Position numbers and translations under genes: made by a program
Shown here: piece by piece, positions 17,230-26,768 of the stretch
How positions within the stretch are numbered: the stretch's first letter is position 1
How the letters are laid out: the number at the start of each line of letters is the position of its first letter
Notes under the pieces: generated by a model
Told to the model about the DNA's origin: nothing
The model's input: the letters and a program-made list of their open reading frames with translations, nothing else
Database searches by the model: none
From: Natronospira sp.
Lineage (GTDB): Bacteria > Pseudomonadota > Gammaproteobacteria > Natronospirales > Natronospiraceae
Length of the DNA: 64,000 nt
NCBI GenBank assembly: GCA_003558125.1
Contig: PWMQ01000016.1
Coordinates: 1 to 64,000 of the forward strand
Reading direction: 5' to 3'

Positions 17230-17802
17230 TCAGTCGGAGCTTTCCTGGCCTGGGCATTGCCCGAAATGGCTCTCCAGATGATCTTGAAGCAGCCCGTGAT
17301 GGAGTTCCACTGCTTCTTCAAATGTCTGATGGGGCAGCTCCATCCAGCGCCGTACCTCGGGAGTGATCATGAACCAGCGGCCGCTGATCGTTTCCAGTTC
17401 AGTAAAAGCCTGAAGGGTGACAATGTGCTCACCGCCATCTTCGGTCGGGCCGATTCGTGACCTGGCCTCAACCTGGAAATAGGGCGCCACGCCGTACTCA
17501 TAGCGATAGTCACCGGCTGATTCTTCTTCACGTACCGTCACTTCCAGGGCTCGTTCATCATTTTCCACCCAGCGAATGCTGTGAATGCCCTGGCTGCTCT
17601 TGATGGTCGCTTCAGGGCCATTGGGCAATAGCCATTGGGCCAGGTGCTCCGGGTCCGAGAGGGCCTGCTCGAGCTGGTCCTGGTCATGGCAGTACCGTTC
17701 ACTCACTTCCGCTTCATGGCGATCAGGCAGGAACTGCCCACCGACTATCCAGATCCCAAGCAATATCAGCACGATCCCCACAATGTAATATGCCGCTTTC
17801 AT
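17230..17802 (-). CDS. Membrane-anchored SRPBCC-like protein (RND operon)
   Basis: 190 aa: one N-terminal membrane helix (about 4-24) followed by a soluble domain with the hydrophobic-ligand (START/Bet v 1-like) pattern of the SRPBCC superfamily, including LAQWLLPNGPEAT and a final long helix. ATG 17802 is preferred over ATG 17817 because its N terminus (MKAAYYIVGIVL) aligns with the paralogue at 26,769 (VKLGYTVGIVL). It is the last gene after the RND permeases, with a gap of 15 bases, so it is likely co-transcribed and may handle lipid-like compounds at the membrane. Role inferred only. Confidence 0.7.
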   Translation of the reverse strand: MKAAYYIVGIVLILLGIWIVGGQFLPDRHEAEVSERYCHDQDQLEQALSDPEHLAQWLLPNGPEATIKSSQGIHSIRWVENDERALEVTVREEESAGDYRYEYGVAPYFQVEARSRIGPTEDGGEHIVTLQAFTELETISGRWFMITPEVRRWMELPHQTFEEAVELHHGLLQDHLESHFGQCPGQESSD

Positions 17803-17817
17803 ACCCGCTATCCCCAT

Positions 17818-20800
17818 TCATGCAGTCCGATTGACGCCAACCATGTTACCAGCACGCTTCCAGGCGCGGCTGGCTCTGTGGCCACTGCGGTCCAACAGTA
17901 TGTAGAGGGCCGGCAGCAGGAACAGGCTGACCACGGTGGAGAAGGCCAGGCCGCCAATGACCGCTCGCGCCATGGGCTGGTAGGAAGGCCCGTCGCCGGC
18001 CAGGGCGGCATCACCGATGGCCAGGGGCAGCAGGGCGAGGATGGTTGTGGCCACGGTCATGAGGATGGGCCGGAAGCGATGCAGGCTGCCATGGTAGAGG
18101 GCATCATGCATGCTCATGCCTTTCCAGCGAAGCTGATTGACATGGTTCACCAGGACAATGCCATTGTTCACCACCACGCCCATGAGAATCAGGATTCCGA
18201 TCATGGCCATGAAGGTGAAGCTGGTGCCGGTGAACAGGAAGAACCAGAACACGCCCGTGATGGAAAAGGCGATGGTGCTGAGAATGGCCAATGGTTTCAG
18301 CAGGGCCTCGAACAGCGCCGCCATGACGATGAAGATCAGAAAGATGGCCAGCAGGAAGTTCTGCATCATCTGCTGCACGGCTTCCTGGTCCTGCTCGAAT
18401 CCGCGACCGAAACGCCAGCGATAACCGGCCGGTAACTGAACGTCATCCATGGCGGTTCTGATCCGCTCCTGGGCGGTGGCCGTGTTGATGCCGGGCGCCA
18501 GATCAAATTCGATCTGAACGGCGGTGCGCCGGTCCTGTCGCTGGATGGCCGCGGCCTGCTCGGCCACAGACAGTTCCGCCAGGCTGTCGAGGCGGGCGCT
18601 GCCTCCGTTGGGCAGTGCAATGGGCAAGGCCGCCAGTTGATTGAGTGAGCGGCGCTCCGCATCCCGGTAGATCACTCTCAGTTCAGTGTCCTCCACGTCA
18701 CCGCGAAGTGCCCGCAGGTTTCGTCCCTGCAAGGCCAGTGACACCGAGTCGGCAATCTCCCTGGCACGGATCTCATGTTGTTCAGCCGCCTCGGGCCGGA
18801 CCCGAACCTGAAGCTCCTGGGAGCGGTTCTCCATGACCGGGCGGGCGCGAACGATGCCCTCGAGACCACTGAGTTGTTCGGCAAGGTTCCGTGCGATGGG
18901 CATCATCTCCTCATAGCGTTCACCTTCCACCCTCAGGGTCAGGGTTTCGGCACCGCCACTGCGCTGCCAATCAAAACTGGGATTGCCAATCGTGATGTCG
19001 GGCAGATCTTCCATGACCCGTTCCCTGACTTCCGCGGCTGACAGACGGGCCGCGTCGCCGGTATTGAGGATCAGACCGGATTGGGCGCGACCGCTGTCGT
19101 ACCATGAATAAACCGACTCCAGGTCAAGTTCTTCCTGATTGGCGTACAGGTGGTCTTCGATCTTCTCCACGGCACGTCGCATGTCATCCAGGGGGTGGCT
19201 GCCCTCAATGTGATAGTTCAGCCACAAGGTTCGACTGTCCTGCTGGGGGAACATCTCTGTCTGTACCGCATTGAGGGGGACCAGAATGGAGGCCATGGCC
19301 AATGCGCCAATGGCCAGGGTCATTCGGGGCCGGTGAAGGCTCCAGTTGAGTGCCTTGCCGTAGCGGCGGGCGAGGCCGGCCACCGGATTGGGCCGATCCT
19401 CTGCCGACTTCCCCGCTGACAGGCGGGAGAGCAGCAAGGGGATCAGGGTCAGGGAAATCAGTAGCGAAGCCAGCAGGGTCACCACGATGGCCGCGGCGAC
19501 ATGCTGCAGGAAAATGGTGATCTCATTGTTGCCACCAAACATCAGCGGCAGGAAGACAATGATGGTGGTCAGCGTTCCCGCCAGCACGGCGACACCCACT
19601 TCCCTGCTGCCCCGCAGACTGGCAGAGAGGGGTTTGCGTGCCTTTTCCTGGCGGTGGCGAAAGATGTTCTCGCTGACCACCACGGCATTGTCCACCAGCA
19701 TGCCCACGGCCAGCATCAAGCCCATCATGGAAAGAATGTTCAGTGACAGGCCGAGCAGATACATCGCCGCGAGACTGGAGGCGATGGCGGCGGGAATGGT
19801 GGCCACCACGATCAGCGTGGTGCGGAAAGAGCGCAGGAAGAACCAGAGCACTGCCAGTGCCAGCAAGGCACCGACGAGACCGGCCCGTAGCAGCTGGCGC
19901 AGTGATTCGGTGACCGCCACCGATTCGTCGTTCATTTCGAATATTCGGATACCCTCAAACTCCGGGTCCTGGCGAACATCCTCCAGTTCGCTTTTCACCC
20001 GTCGGGCCACATCCACCAGATTGGCGCCGGATTCCCGCAGGATGTTCAGGCCCACCGAGGGTTCCCGGTCGAGCAGGCGGACCAGGCGGAGGTCGGCGGT
20101 GGTCTCCTTGAGTTCCGCCACGTCAGCCAGCCGCACACCCCGGCCCAGGGGCAATGCCGCCATCTCTTCCAGGCTGTGAAACTCGGCATCCGGTCGGACC
20201 CGTAAGCGCCTTGGCTCCTCGAACAGCAAGCCACCGGCCACCGTCTGGTGATTGCGCTCGATAATGTCAGTCACCTGGCGGTCAGTGAATCCATGGCTGG
20301 CCAGTCGGTCGGGATCCAGCTGTACTTCGATACGCGGTTGCTGAATGCCGTAGAGCTGGACCTGGGAGACGCCTTCAATGCGTTCCAGGCGGGCCCTCAG
20401 GTGTCGGTCCAGCAGGGTGTACTCCCGCGACAGATCCCGGTCCGAGGACAGGCGCAAGGTGAGCATGGGCTGATCCGAGGTGGAACCGGTGAATACCCGT
20501 GTTCTTTGCACGGTGTCCGGCAGCTCGTGCCGGATGGCGTCGATTCTGGCCTGGACCTCCAGGTTGCGGGGGCCCATCTCGTCGCCCCACTGGAAGAAGA
20601 TGCGTACCTCCCCCTGGTCGGGGTTGGCGGTGCTGTCCAGGCGGTCGATGCCTCTGAGCGTGGCCACGGATTCCTCAATGGGACGCAGGACCTCCCGTTC
20701 CATCTCCTCCGGGCCCATGCCGGGGGCCTGGACCTGGATGAAAACACCCGGAAAATCCAGGTCGGGCAGTAGGGCCAGGGGCAGCATCCGGGTGGCAGCC

Positions 20801-20877
20801 AGGCCGGCTGCCACCACCGACAGGCAGAGCATGAGGGTGGTTACCGGGCGGCTGAGTGCCAGTCGGGTCAGGTTCAT
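17818..20877 (-). CDS. RND efflux transporter permease (second in operon)
   Basis: 1,019 aa, a complete RND (AcrB-like) permease with 12 membrane helices and two large periplasmic loops. It opens with RLALSRPVTTLMLCLSVV and has the PDLDFPGVFIQVQAPGMGPEEMEREV pore-domain region (split here). Helix 4 reads LAVGMLVDNAVVVSENI, with a single Asp where multidrug RND pumps carry two. The start overlaps the stop of the preceding RND gene by four bases (ATGA), so the two are translationally coupled and probably form one heteromeric pump, as in MdtBC-type systems. Energy is taken from the proton gradient. Confidence 0.93.
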   Translation of the reverse strand: MNLTRLALSRPVTTLMLCLSVVAAGLAATRMLPLALLPDLDFPGVFIQVQAPGMGPEEMEREVLRPIEESVATLRGIDRLDSTANPDQGEVRIFFQWGDEMGPRNLEVQARIDAIRHELPDTVQRTRVFTGSTSDQPMLTLRLSSDRDLSREYTLLDRHLRARLERIEGVSQVQLYGIQQPRIEVQLDPDRLASHGFTDRQVTDIIERNHQTVAGGLLFEEPRRLRVRPDAEFHSLEEMAALPLGRGVRLADVAELKETTADLRLVRLLDREPSVGLNILRESGANLVDVARRVKSELEDVRQDPEFEGIRIFEMNDESVAVTESLRQLLRAGLVGALLALAVLWFFLRSFRTTLIVVATIPAAIASSLAAMYLLGLSLNILSMMGLMLAVGMLVDNAVVVSENIFRHRQEKARKPLSASLRGSREVGVAVLAGTLTTIIVFLPLMFGGNNEITIFLQHVAAAIVVTLLASLLISLTLIPLLLSRLSAGKSAEDRPNPVAGLARRYGKALNWSLHRPRMTLAIGALAMASILVPLNAVQTEMFPQQDSRTLWLNYHIEGSHPLDDMRRAVEKIEDHLYANQEELDLESVYSWYDSGRAQSGLILNTGDAARLSAAEVRERVMEDLPDITIGNPSFDWQRSGGAETLTLRVEGERYEEMMPIARNLAEQLSGLEGIVRARPVMENRSQELQVRVRPEAAEQHEIRAREIADSVSLALQGRNLRALRGDVEDTELRVIYRDAERRSLNQLAALPIALPNGGSARLDSLAELSVAEQAAAIQRQDRRTAVQIEFDLAPGINTATAQERIRTAMDDVQLPAGYRWRFGRGFEQDQEAVQQMMQNFLLAIFLIFIVMAALFEALLKPLAILSTIAFSITGVFWFFLFTGTSFTFMAMIGILILMGVVVNNGIVLVNHVNQLRWKGMSMHDALYHGSLHRFRPILMTVATTILALLPLAIGDAALAGDGPSYQPMARAVIGGLAFSTVVSLFLLPALYILLDRSGHRASRAWKRAGNMVGVNRTA

Positions 20878-23800
20878 GCCCGCGCCTCCTGGCGACGACT
20901 CGCCTGTAGCCAGGTTTCGACACGCTCATAGGTGACCGGGATCACGATCAGGGTGAGCAGGGTGCCCACCAGCAGCCCACCGATGACGGTAATGGCCATG
21001 GGGGCACGCAATTCGCCCCCTTCGCCCATGCCAAGTGCCATGGGTAACAGGCCCAGCAGGGTGGTGAGCATGGTCATCAGAATCGGCCGCAGGCGGGTCT
21101 GACCGGCCTCGCTGATGGCTTCGCGCAGGACCAGACCATCCGCCCGGTTCCGGTTGATTCGATCCACCAGCACGATGGCGTTATTGACGATGATGCCCCC
21201 CAGCATCATCAGGCCGATGAACACCACCACGCTGATGGTGGAGCCGGTCAGCCAGAGACCGATGATCGCCCCGGCCAGCGCCATGGGCACGGTGAACAGA
21301 ATGACGAAGGGGTGCAGCAGTGACTCGAACTGCGAGGCCATGACCAGATAGACCAGGAAGATGGACAGCAGCAGCGCCAGTTGCATGGCAGTGAAGGCGT
21401 CCTGCATTTCATCGCTCTGGCCCGAGACCCGGGCAGTCACGCCCTGGGGCAGCTCCATCTCGGCGCTCAGTCGCTCCAGTGCCTGGCTGGCGCGGCCGGT
21501 ATCGCCATTGGCGGGGCTGGCGGAAATCACCGCGACCCGTTGCTGGGAATGACGGCGTACTTCCACCGGGCCGGTCTCGATCCGGATATCGGCGACCGCT
21601 TCCAGCGGCAGGCTGCGGGGATCGGCCGGATTGATGGGCAGGGCCTTCAAGGCATCCAGGGAGCGGCGGGTCTCCTCGCGGCCACGGACCAGGATGTCCA
21701 GTTCCCGTTCCGGCAGGGAATAGCGGCTGCTGGCCTGGCCGCGCACATGATCCGCGACTCGCCGGGCGACGATCCCGGCATCAAGGCCGAGGCCGGCGAG
21801 ACGGTCGCGGTCGAAACGAATGCGAACCTCGGGATAGCCTTCTGCCATGGAAGAGCGCACGTCGCGGAAGCGTTCATCCCGGGAAAGCTGCCCAAAGACC
21901 TGGTTGGCCGCCTGCTGCAGGGACTCCAGACTGTCGGATCGCAGGGTCAGTTCCAGGGGCTGCTCGAAGCGCATGATGGCCGGTGCCTCGATGCGGCGGC
22001 GGATGTCGTCACGACCGTCCAGTGCTGCCCGCAGGCGCTCCGCCGTGGCCACCTCGGCGGCTTCACCCAGCCCCGGATGCAGTCGCACGGTTAGCTGACC
22101 ATGGTTCTCGCCGGCGTCACCGGGTGCGGCATCCAGGCGATTGCCGGTGCCCGCAACCGATGCGGTCACCGCCACCCGGGGGTCATCGGCCAGCTCCTGG
22201 CGCAGGGCCTGGAGGGTGTCATCGGTACGGTCCAGGCCAGTGCCCGGGGGCAGTTCGATGATCATGTCGTACTCGCCCTGGCTGACCTCCGGGATGAGTT
22301 CGGTGCCCATCCGGGGCAGCAGGGCCAGTGACAGTGCCACCACCGCCAGGGTGATCAGCCAGACCTTGCCGGCATTGCCCAGGGACCAGTGGAGGACATG
22401 AGGGTAGCTGCTCTCCACCCGTCGCCAGGCAAAGTCGAATAGCTTGCGCAGCGGCCAGAGCAGGGCACGCATGGCTTCCGCCACCAGCCGTGCCGCGCCC
22501 CGCAGCAGGACCAGCAGGCCAAGGCCGGTACCGCCGACAATGCGCCCGGGCAGGCGACGCAGCCAGCCGCGCTGGTCTGCCTTCTCGGCCTCTTCCAGGT
22601 CGGATTCCGGCCGCTGGCCGGGCACCGAGAGCATGGGAATGACGGCCAGGGCAATCAGCAGGGCCAGCAAGAGGGAGAAGGTAATGGTCAGGGCCTGGTC
22701 ACCGAACAATTGTCCGGCCAGGCCTTCCACGAAGATCAGCGGCAGGAAGACGGCAATGGTGGTCAGGGTGGAGGCCGTGATGGCACCGCCCACTTCGCTG
22801 GTTCCCCGGCGCGCCGCGGTGAGCGGATCGTCACCGGCCTCGCGCCGTCGGGCAATGCTTTCCAGCACCACGATGGCGCTGTCCACCAGCAGGCCCACTG
22901 CCAGCGCGATGCCGCCCAGGGACATGACATTGAGGCTGATGCCGGTGCCGTGCATGAGCAGGAAAGTGCCGATCACCGACAGGGGAATGGAGATGCCGAT
23001 GATCAGGGTGGGGCGGGCACTGCCCAGGAAGAGATACAGCATCAGGGCAGCCAGCAGGCCCCCGATCACCCCGGCCGAGATCACTTCCCGCACCGCCTGG
23101 CGAATGAAGGTGGACTGGTCGGCAATGACCTCCACCTGCATGCCGGCCGGCAGTTCCCGCTCCAGGCGGGACAAGTGCTGGCGGAGCAGTTCCGCCACCC
23201 GCACGGTGTTGGCATCGCCTTCCCGGTAGACGCCGATCTCCACCGCCTCTTCGCCGTTGAGGCGGGTAATGGCTTCCCGATCGCGATAGCCCATGCGGAC
23301 TTCGGCGATATCACCCAGTCGGAGGGTTGCCCCCTCGCGCCGGCCGACCACGGTCTGTTCGATGTCATCCAGGTTCTCGAAGCGGTTGAGGGTGCGGACC
23401 AGCAGCTCGCGGGAGCCTTCATAAAGACTGCCGCTGGAAACATTGATGTTCTCGGATTCCAGGCGATTGCGGATGTCTTCAATCTGCAGGCCCAGGGCGG
23501 CCATGCGATCGTCGTCCACCAGTACCTGGACTTCACTGTCCAGACCGCCGGAGACCCGAATGGCGGCAACCCCTTCCACGGTCTCCAGTTCCCGGCCCAG
23601 TTGGTCCTCGGCATAGCGGCGCAGGCGGTCAAGATTGTTGTCCTGGCCATCGCCCAGGCTCAGACGGAGAATGGGGTCGGTGCTGGGGTCAAAGCGCAGC
23701 AACAGCGGGCGCTCGGCTTCCAGCGGCAGATTGATGCGGTCGAGTTTTTCCCGTACCTCCACCACTGCGGTGTCCATGCCAGTACCCCAGGCGAATTCCA

Positions 23801-24092
23801 GGGTCACATCGGACTGCCCGGCGCGGGAGACGGACTGCACCCGACGCACGCCGCTGACCGTTGCCAGCACTTCTTCCACCGGCCGGGTCAGCAGGTATTC
23901 CACCTCCTGGGGTGCGCCGCCGGGCAATTCGGTGCGCACGGTGAGGCTGGGGTAGCTCATTTCCGGCAGCAGATTGACCGCCAACCGGGTCTGGGCGACC
24001 AGGCCGAAGACCACCACGCCCAGGGCGATCATGGCCATGGTTACTCGTCGCCGTGTCGCCAGTTCCACAATGCCAAGGGTCTTGCGTCGCAT
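20874..24092 (-). CDS. RND efflux transporter permease (first in operon)
   Basis: 1,072 aa, 12 membrane helices. Marks include LLPEMSYPSLTVRTELPGG (about 40-58), IPLSVIGTFLLMHGTGISLNVMSLGG (split), and helix 4 LAVGLLVDSAIVVLESIARR, again with one Asp instead of the usual pair. About 75 residues (around 500-575, from VPGQRPESD through LLWPLRKLFDF) are inserted between helices 6 and 7, longer and more amphipathic than in AcrB. It follows the lipoprotein adaptor gene by 49 bases. No TolC-type outer-membrane gene is in the window. Confidence 0.93.
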   Translation of the reverse strand: MRRKTLGIVELATRRRVTMAMIALGVVVFGLVAQTRLAVNLLPEMSYPSLTVRTELPGGAPQEVEYLLTRPVEEVLATVSGVRRVQSVSRAGQSDVTLEFAWGTGMDTAVVEVREKLDRINLPLEAERPLLLRFDPSTDPILRLSLGDGQDNNLDRLRRYAEDQLGRELETVEGVAAIRVSGGLDSEVQVLVDDDRMAALGLQIEDIRNRLESENINVSSGSLYEGSRELLVRTLNRFENLDDIEQTVVGRREGATLRLGDIAEVRMGYRDREAITRLNGEEAVEIGVYREGDANTVRVAELLRQHLSRLERELPAGMQVEVIADQSTFIRQAVREVISAGVIGGLLAALMLYLFLGSARPTLIIGISIPLSVIGTFLLMHGTGISLNVMSLGGIALAVGLLVDSAIVVLESIARRREAGDDPLTAARRGTSEVGGAITASTLTTIAVFLPLIFVEGLAGQLFGDQALTITFSLLLALLIALAVIPMLSVPGQRPESDLEEAEKADQRGWLRRLPGRIVGGTGLGLLVLLRGAARLVAEAMRALLWPLRKLFDFAWRRVESSYPHVLHWSLGNAGKVWLITLAVVALSLALLPRMGTELIPEVSQGEYDMIIELPPGTGLDRTDDTLQALRQELADDPRVAVTASVAGTGNRLDAAPGDAGENHGQLTVRLHPGLGEAAEVATAERLRAALDGRDDIRRRIEAPAIMRFEQPLELTLRSDSLESLQQAANQVFGQLSRDERFRDVRSSMAEGYPEVRIRFDRDRLAGLGLDAGIVARRVADHVRGQASSRYSLPERELDILVRGREETRRSLDALKALPINPADPRSLPLEAVADIRIETGPVEVRRHSQQRVAVISASPANGDTGRASQALERLSAEMELPQGVTARVSGQSDEMQDAFTAMQLALLLSIFLVYLVMASQFESLLHPFVILFTVPMALAGAIIGLWLTGSTISVVVFIGLMMLGGIIVNNAIVLVDRINRNRADGLVLREAISEAGQTRLRPILMTMLTTLLGLLPMALGMGEGGELRAPMAITVIGGLLVGTLLTLIVIPVTYERVETWLQASRRQEARA

Positions 24093-24141
24093 GTCAGGCT
24101 TCCTGTCTCGTCAAAAGGGGCAGTGCAGGGCGTGTCTGGAA

Positions 24142-25233
24142 TCAGCCGCGGCCCGTTTCGGCCAGGCGCTTGCTGCTCTCCTGGCCACCGTTGATGCGCA
24201 CACGGGCGCCGTCACGCAGAGTGGCGTGGCCCAGTGTGATCACCGGCTCGTCTCCGCTCAGGCCGTCAGTGATCTCCACCCAGCCCTCCTCACTCAGGCC
24301 GGTCTCCACCTGACGGCGCTTGGCGACCCCGTCTTCCACCACAAACAGGCTGGCGCGACCGTTTTCGAATTGCAGTGCCTGACGCGGCACCATCAGGGCG
24401 TCATCACGGGTGTCATAAAGGATGCGCACCCGGGCGAAGGCCCCGGGGCGGAGCAGGCCGCTGCTGTCTTCCACCCGAACAGTGGCCCGAACCGTGCCCG
24501 AATCGGTATCCACCACCGGGCTGATGCGGGCGATGCGGCCGCTGTGAACCCGGTCCGGGGAGGCATCGCTGCGGATCTCCACCAGCTGGTCCACGGCCAG
24601 ACGGCTCATCAGGCGCTCGGGGACATGGACTTCCGCTTCAAGATTGCGGGTGTCGGTCACCCGGAACAGCACATCGCCGGGATTGACGTTGTCGCCCATG
24701 CGAATATGGCGTTCCGATACCACCCCGTCCACCGGAGCCTTGATGCGGGTTTCCTCAAGCTCCACCTCGGCCAGGGAGAGAGCGGCACGCTGGGCTTCGA
24801 CCTGAAAGCCCAGTTTTTCCACCGAGTCGGAACTCACCAGCTGGTCCTGAAGCAGCTGTTGCTGGCGCTTGTAGTCCTGTTCCAGGCTGGATAGATCGGC
24901 ACGCCGCTGTTCCACTTCCAGACGGCGACGGCGATCGTCCAGTACCGCCAGCACCTCGCCGGCCTTGACCGCATCGCCTTCTTCCACGCGCAGTTCCCGG
25001 ACCAGGCCCTCGGCACGGGACGGAACCCGGGCGTCGTGAACAGCCTGCAGCGTCGCCGTGGTCCGGTGATTGGCGCTCACGCTGTCGCGCCTCGGCTCCT
25101 CGGCCTGCACGCTGGTGCGGCTGCTTTCCTCCTCATCCTGGCCTTGATCCGCCGGAGCCTCCTGCTGGCAGGCGGCCAGTGCCAGGACCACCAGGGCCAG
25201 CAGGCTCAGTCGCTTGATCTCTGTGATGCTCAT
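24142..25233 (-). CDS. RND efflux periplasmic adaptor lipoprotein
   Basis: 363 aa. A lipoprotein signal ends at the lipobox LAAC (Cys about 22), then a linker rich in Glu and Gln. The body follows membrane fusion proteins: a lipoyl half-motif VHDARVPSRAEGLVREL, a coiled-coil hairpin (about 110-160, with EQRRADLSSLEQDYKRQQQL), the second lipoyl half (TRIKAPVDGVVSERHI), a beta-barrel and a membrane-proximal domain. It links the RND permeases to an outer-membrane channel. It is the promoter-proximal gene of the adaptor-RND-RND-SRPBCC operon; a sigma70-like promoter lies at 25,287-25,314. ATG 25231-25233. Confidence 0.93.
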   Translation of the reverse strand: MSITEIKRLSLLALVVLALAACQQEAPADQGQDEEESSRTSVQAEEPRRDSVSANHRTTATLQAVHDARVPSRAEGLVRELRVEEGDAVKAGEVLAVLDDRRRRLEVEQRRADLSSLEQDYKRQQQLLQDQLVSSDSVEKLGFQVEAQRAALSLAEVELEETRIKAPVDGVVSERHIRMGDNVNPGDVLFRVTDTRNLEAEVHVPERLMSRLAVDQLVEIRSDASPDRVHSGRIARISPVVDTDSGTVRATVRVEDSSGLLRPGAFARVRILYDTRDDALMVPRQALQFENGRASLFVVEDGVAKRRQVETGLSEEGWVEITDGLSGDEPVITLGHATLRDGARVRINGGQESSKRLAETGRG

Positions 25234-25279
25234 GATTCGTACTCCTGCGTCACCGGATGTGACTTACCGTGTAGGTGAT

Positions 25280-25314
25280 GTAGCGAAGTATAACAGTAAA
25301 TTTCTCATGTGCAA
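25280..25314 (-). promoter_or_regulatory. Sigma70-type promoter of the RND operon
   Basis: On the minus strand, TTGCAC (25,314-25,309) and TATACT (25,292-25,287) are separated by 16 bases, close to the consensus pair. The start would be near 25,280, giving a leader of about 47 bases before the adaptor ATG. No clear operator palindrome was identified around it. Confidence 0.7.
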
Positions 25315-25470
25315 GTCCCCATTTGTCCGGTCTGCCGCTGCCCCTGGCTGGGCTATCCTGCCCAAATGGGGGGGGTGGTCGGCTTACTTGCAAGTGCCTG
25401 GGGGCGATTTTTTCCTTCCGGCGCGGGATGGCATAGAATCAGGCCCCTGTTTTTCTTGCTGGAGTGGACA

Positions 25471-26736
25471 ATGCATCGCATGACAGCCCTGCTCGTGGCG
25501 GCCGGACTGGCCATTTCCCCGGTCCTGGTCGCCGAGAAAGCCCCCCGGGATTACCGCGCCGAGGCCATTGACATCCTCGAGTCCGTCCCCCTGATCGATG
25601 GCCACAACGATGTGCCCTGGCAGTACCGCCAGCGGGCGGACAACCGCCTCGGCGAGATCGATTTTGCCGGTGACACCCGTGAGCTCGATCCGCCCATGCA
25701 CACCGACATCCCGCGTCTGCTTGAAGGTCGGGTGGGTGGCCAGTTCTGGTCGGTCTACGTCCCCCCGGCCATGGATGGTCCGGAAGGCACCCGCGCCCAG
25801 CTGGAGCAGATTGACGCGGCCCGTCGTCTGATCGCCTCCCATGATGAACTGCGCTTCGTGGAGACGGCGGATGAGCTGGAAGCCGCCTTTGAGGAGGGTC
25901 ATATTGCCTCCCTGCTGGGCATGGAAGGCGGACACGTTCTCGACAACAGCATCGCCACCTTGCGGACCTTCTATGCCCTGGGTGCCCGCTACATGACCCT
26001 GACCCACTGGCAGAACACCGATTGGGCCGATGCCGCCACCGATGACCCCGAACATGACGGGCTGAGCGCTTTTGGCGAGGCCATCATTGAGGAGATGAAT
26101 CGCATCGGCATGCTGGTGGATCTGTCCCATGTGGCCCCCTCCACCATGCATGATGTGCTGGATGTGACCGAGGCGCCGGTGATCTTTTCCCATTCCTCGG
26201 CCATGGGGGTGACCGATCATTCCCGCAATGTGCCCGACGATGTACTGGATCGCCTGCCGGAGAATGGCGGTGTGGTGATGGTGACCTTCGTGCCCTCATT
26301 CGTCAGTGAAGCGGTCCGCGAGCATGGTGCCAAGCGGGCGGCGGAACGGGCCCGCCTGGAAGCGCTTTACATTGGCCGGCCGCAGCGGGTGGAAGCCGGC
26401 CTGGAGGCCTGGGATGACGCCAATCCCGAGCCTCGCGCCACCCTCGCCGATGTGGCCGACCATATCGATTACATTCGCGACCGCATTGGCGTCGAGTACA
26501 TCGGTATCGGTGGTGACTATGACGGCATAACCAGTCTCCCGGAGGGCCTGGAGGATGTTTCCACCTATCCGGATCTGTTTGCCGAGTTGCTGCGCCGGGG
26601 CTATGAGCGGGAAGAGCTGAAGAAAATCGCCGGTCTCAATGTGCTGCGGGTCATGCGGGCAAACGAGGCCTTTGCCGCGGAGCAGACCGAAAAGGGAAGG
26701 CGCCCGGTGGATGTGCGCATTGACGATTTTGACTGA
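25471..26736 (+). CDS. Secreted membrane dipeptidase (peptidase family M19)
   Basis: 421 aa with a signal peptide (about 1-21). The M19 metal ligands are visible: LIDGHNDVP (His45, Asp47), the glutamate in LLGMEGGHVLDNS, the histidines in LTHWQN, DLSHVAP and FSHSSAMG, and GIGGDYDGI near the C terminus. The family, related to renal dipeptidase, hydrolyses dipeptides including those with a D-amino acid in the second position. ATG 25471 is preceded by GGAG at 25,461; a longer frame upstream has no signal peptide. The next gene, an SRPBCC protein, follows after 32 bases on the same strand and may be co-transcribed. Confidence 0.93.
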   Translation: MHRMTALLVAAGLAISPVLVAEKAPRDYRAEAIDILESVPLIDGHNDVPWQYRQRADNRLGEIDFAGDTRELDPPMHTDIPRLLEGRVGGQFWSVYVPPAMDGPEGTRAQLEQIDAARRLIASHDELRFVETADELEAAFEEGHIASLLGMEGGHVLDNSIATLRTFYALGARYMTLTHWQNTDWADAATDDPEHDGLSAFGEAIIEEMNRIGMLVDLSHVAPSTMHDVLDVTEAPVIFSHSSAMGVTDHSRNVPDDVLDRLPENGGVVMVTFVPSFVSEAVREHGAKRAAERARLEALYIGRPQRVEAGLEAWDDANPEPRATLADVADHIDYIRDRIGVEYIGIGGDYDGITSLPEGLEDVSTYPDLFAELLRRGYEREELKKIAGLNVLRVMRANEAFAAEQTEKGRRPVDVRIDDFD

Positions 26737-26768
26737 CAACGGTGTCTGATCAGCCTGGAGGTGGAGCG

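Noticed and set aside
22710-24194. Plus-strand open frame of 494 codons over the first RND permease
   Set aside because: Antisense shadow rich in Gly, His and Gln; the RND protein on the other strand is complete and conserved.
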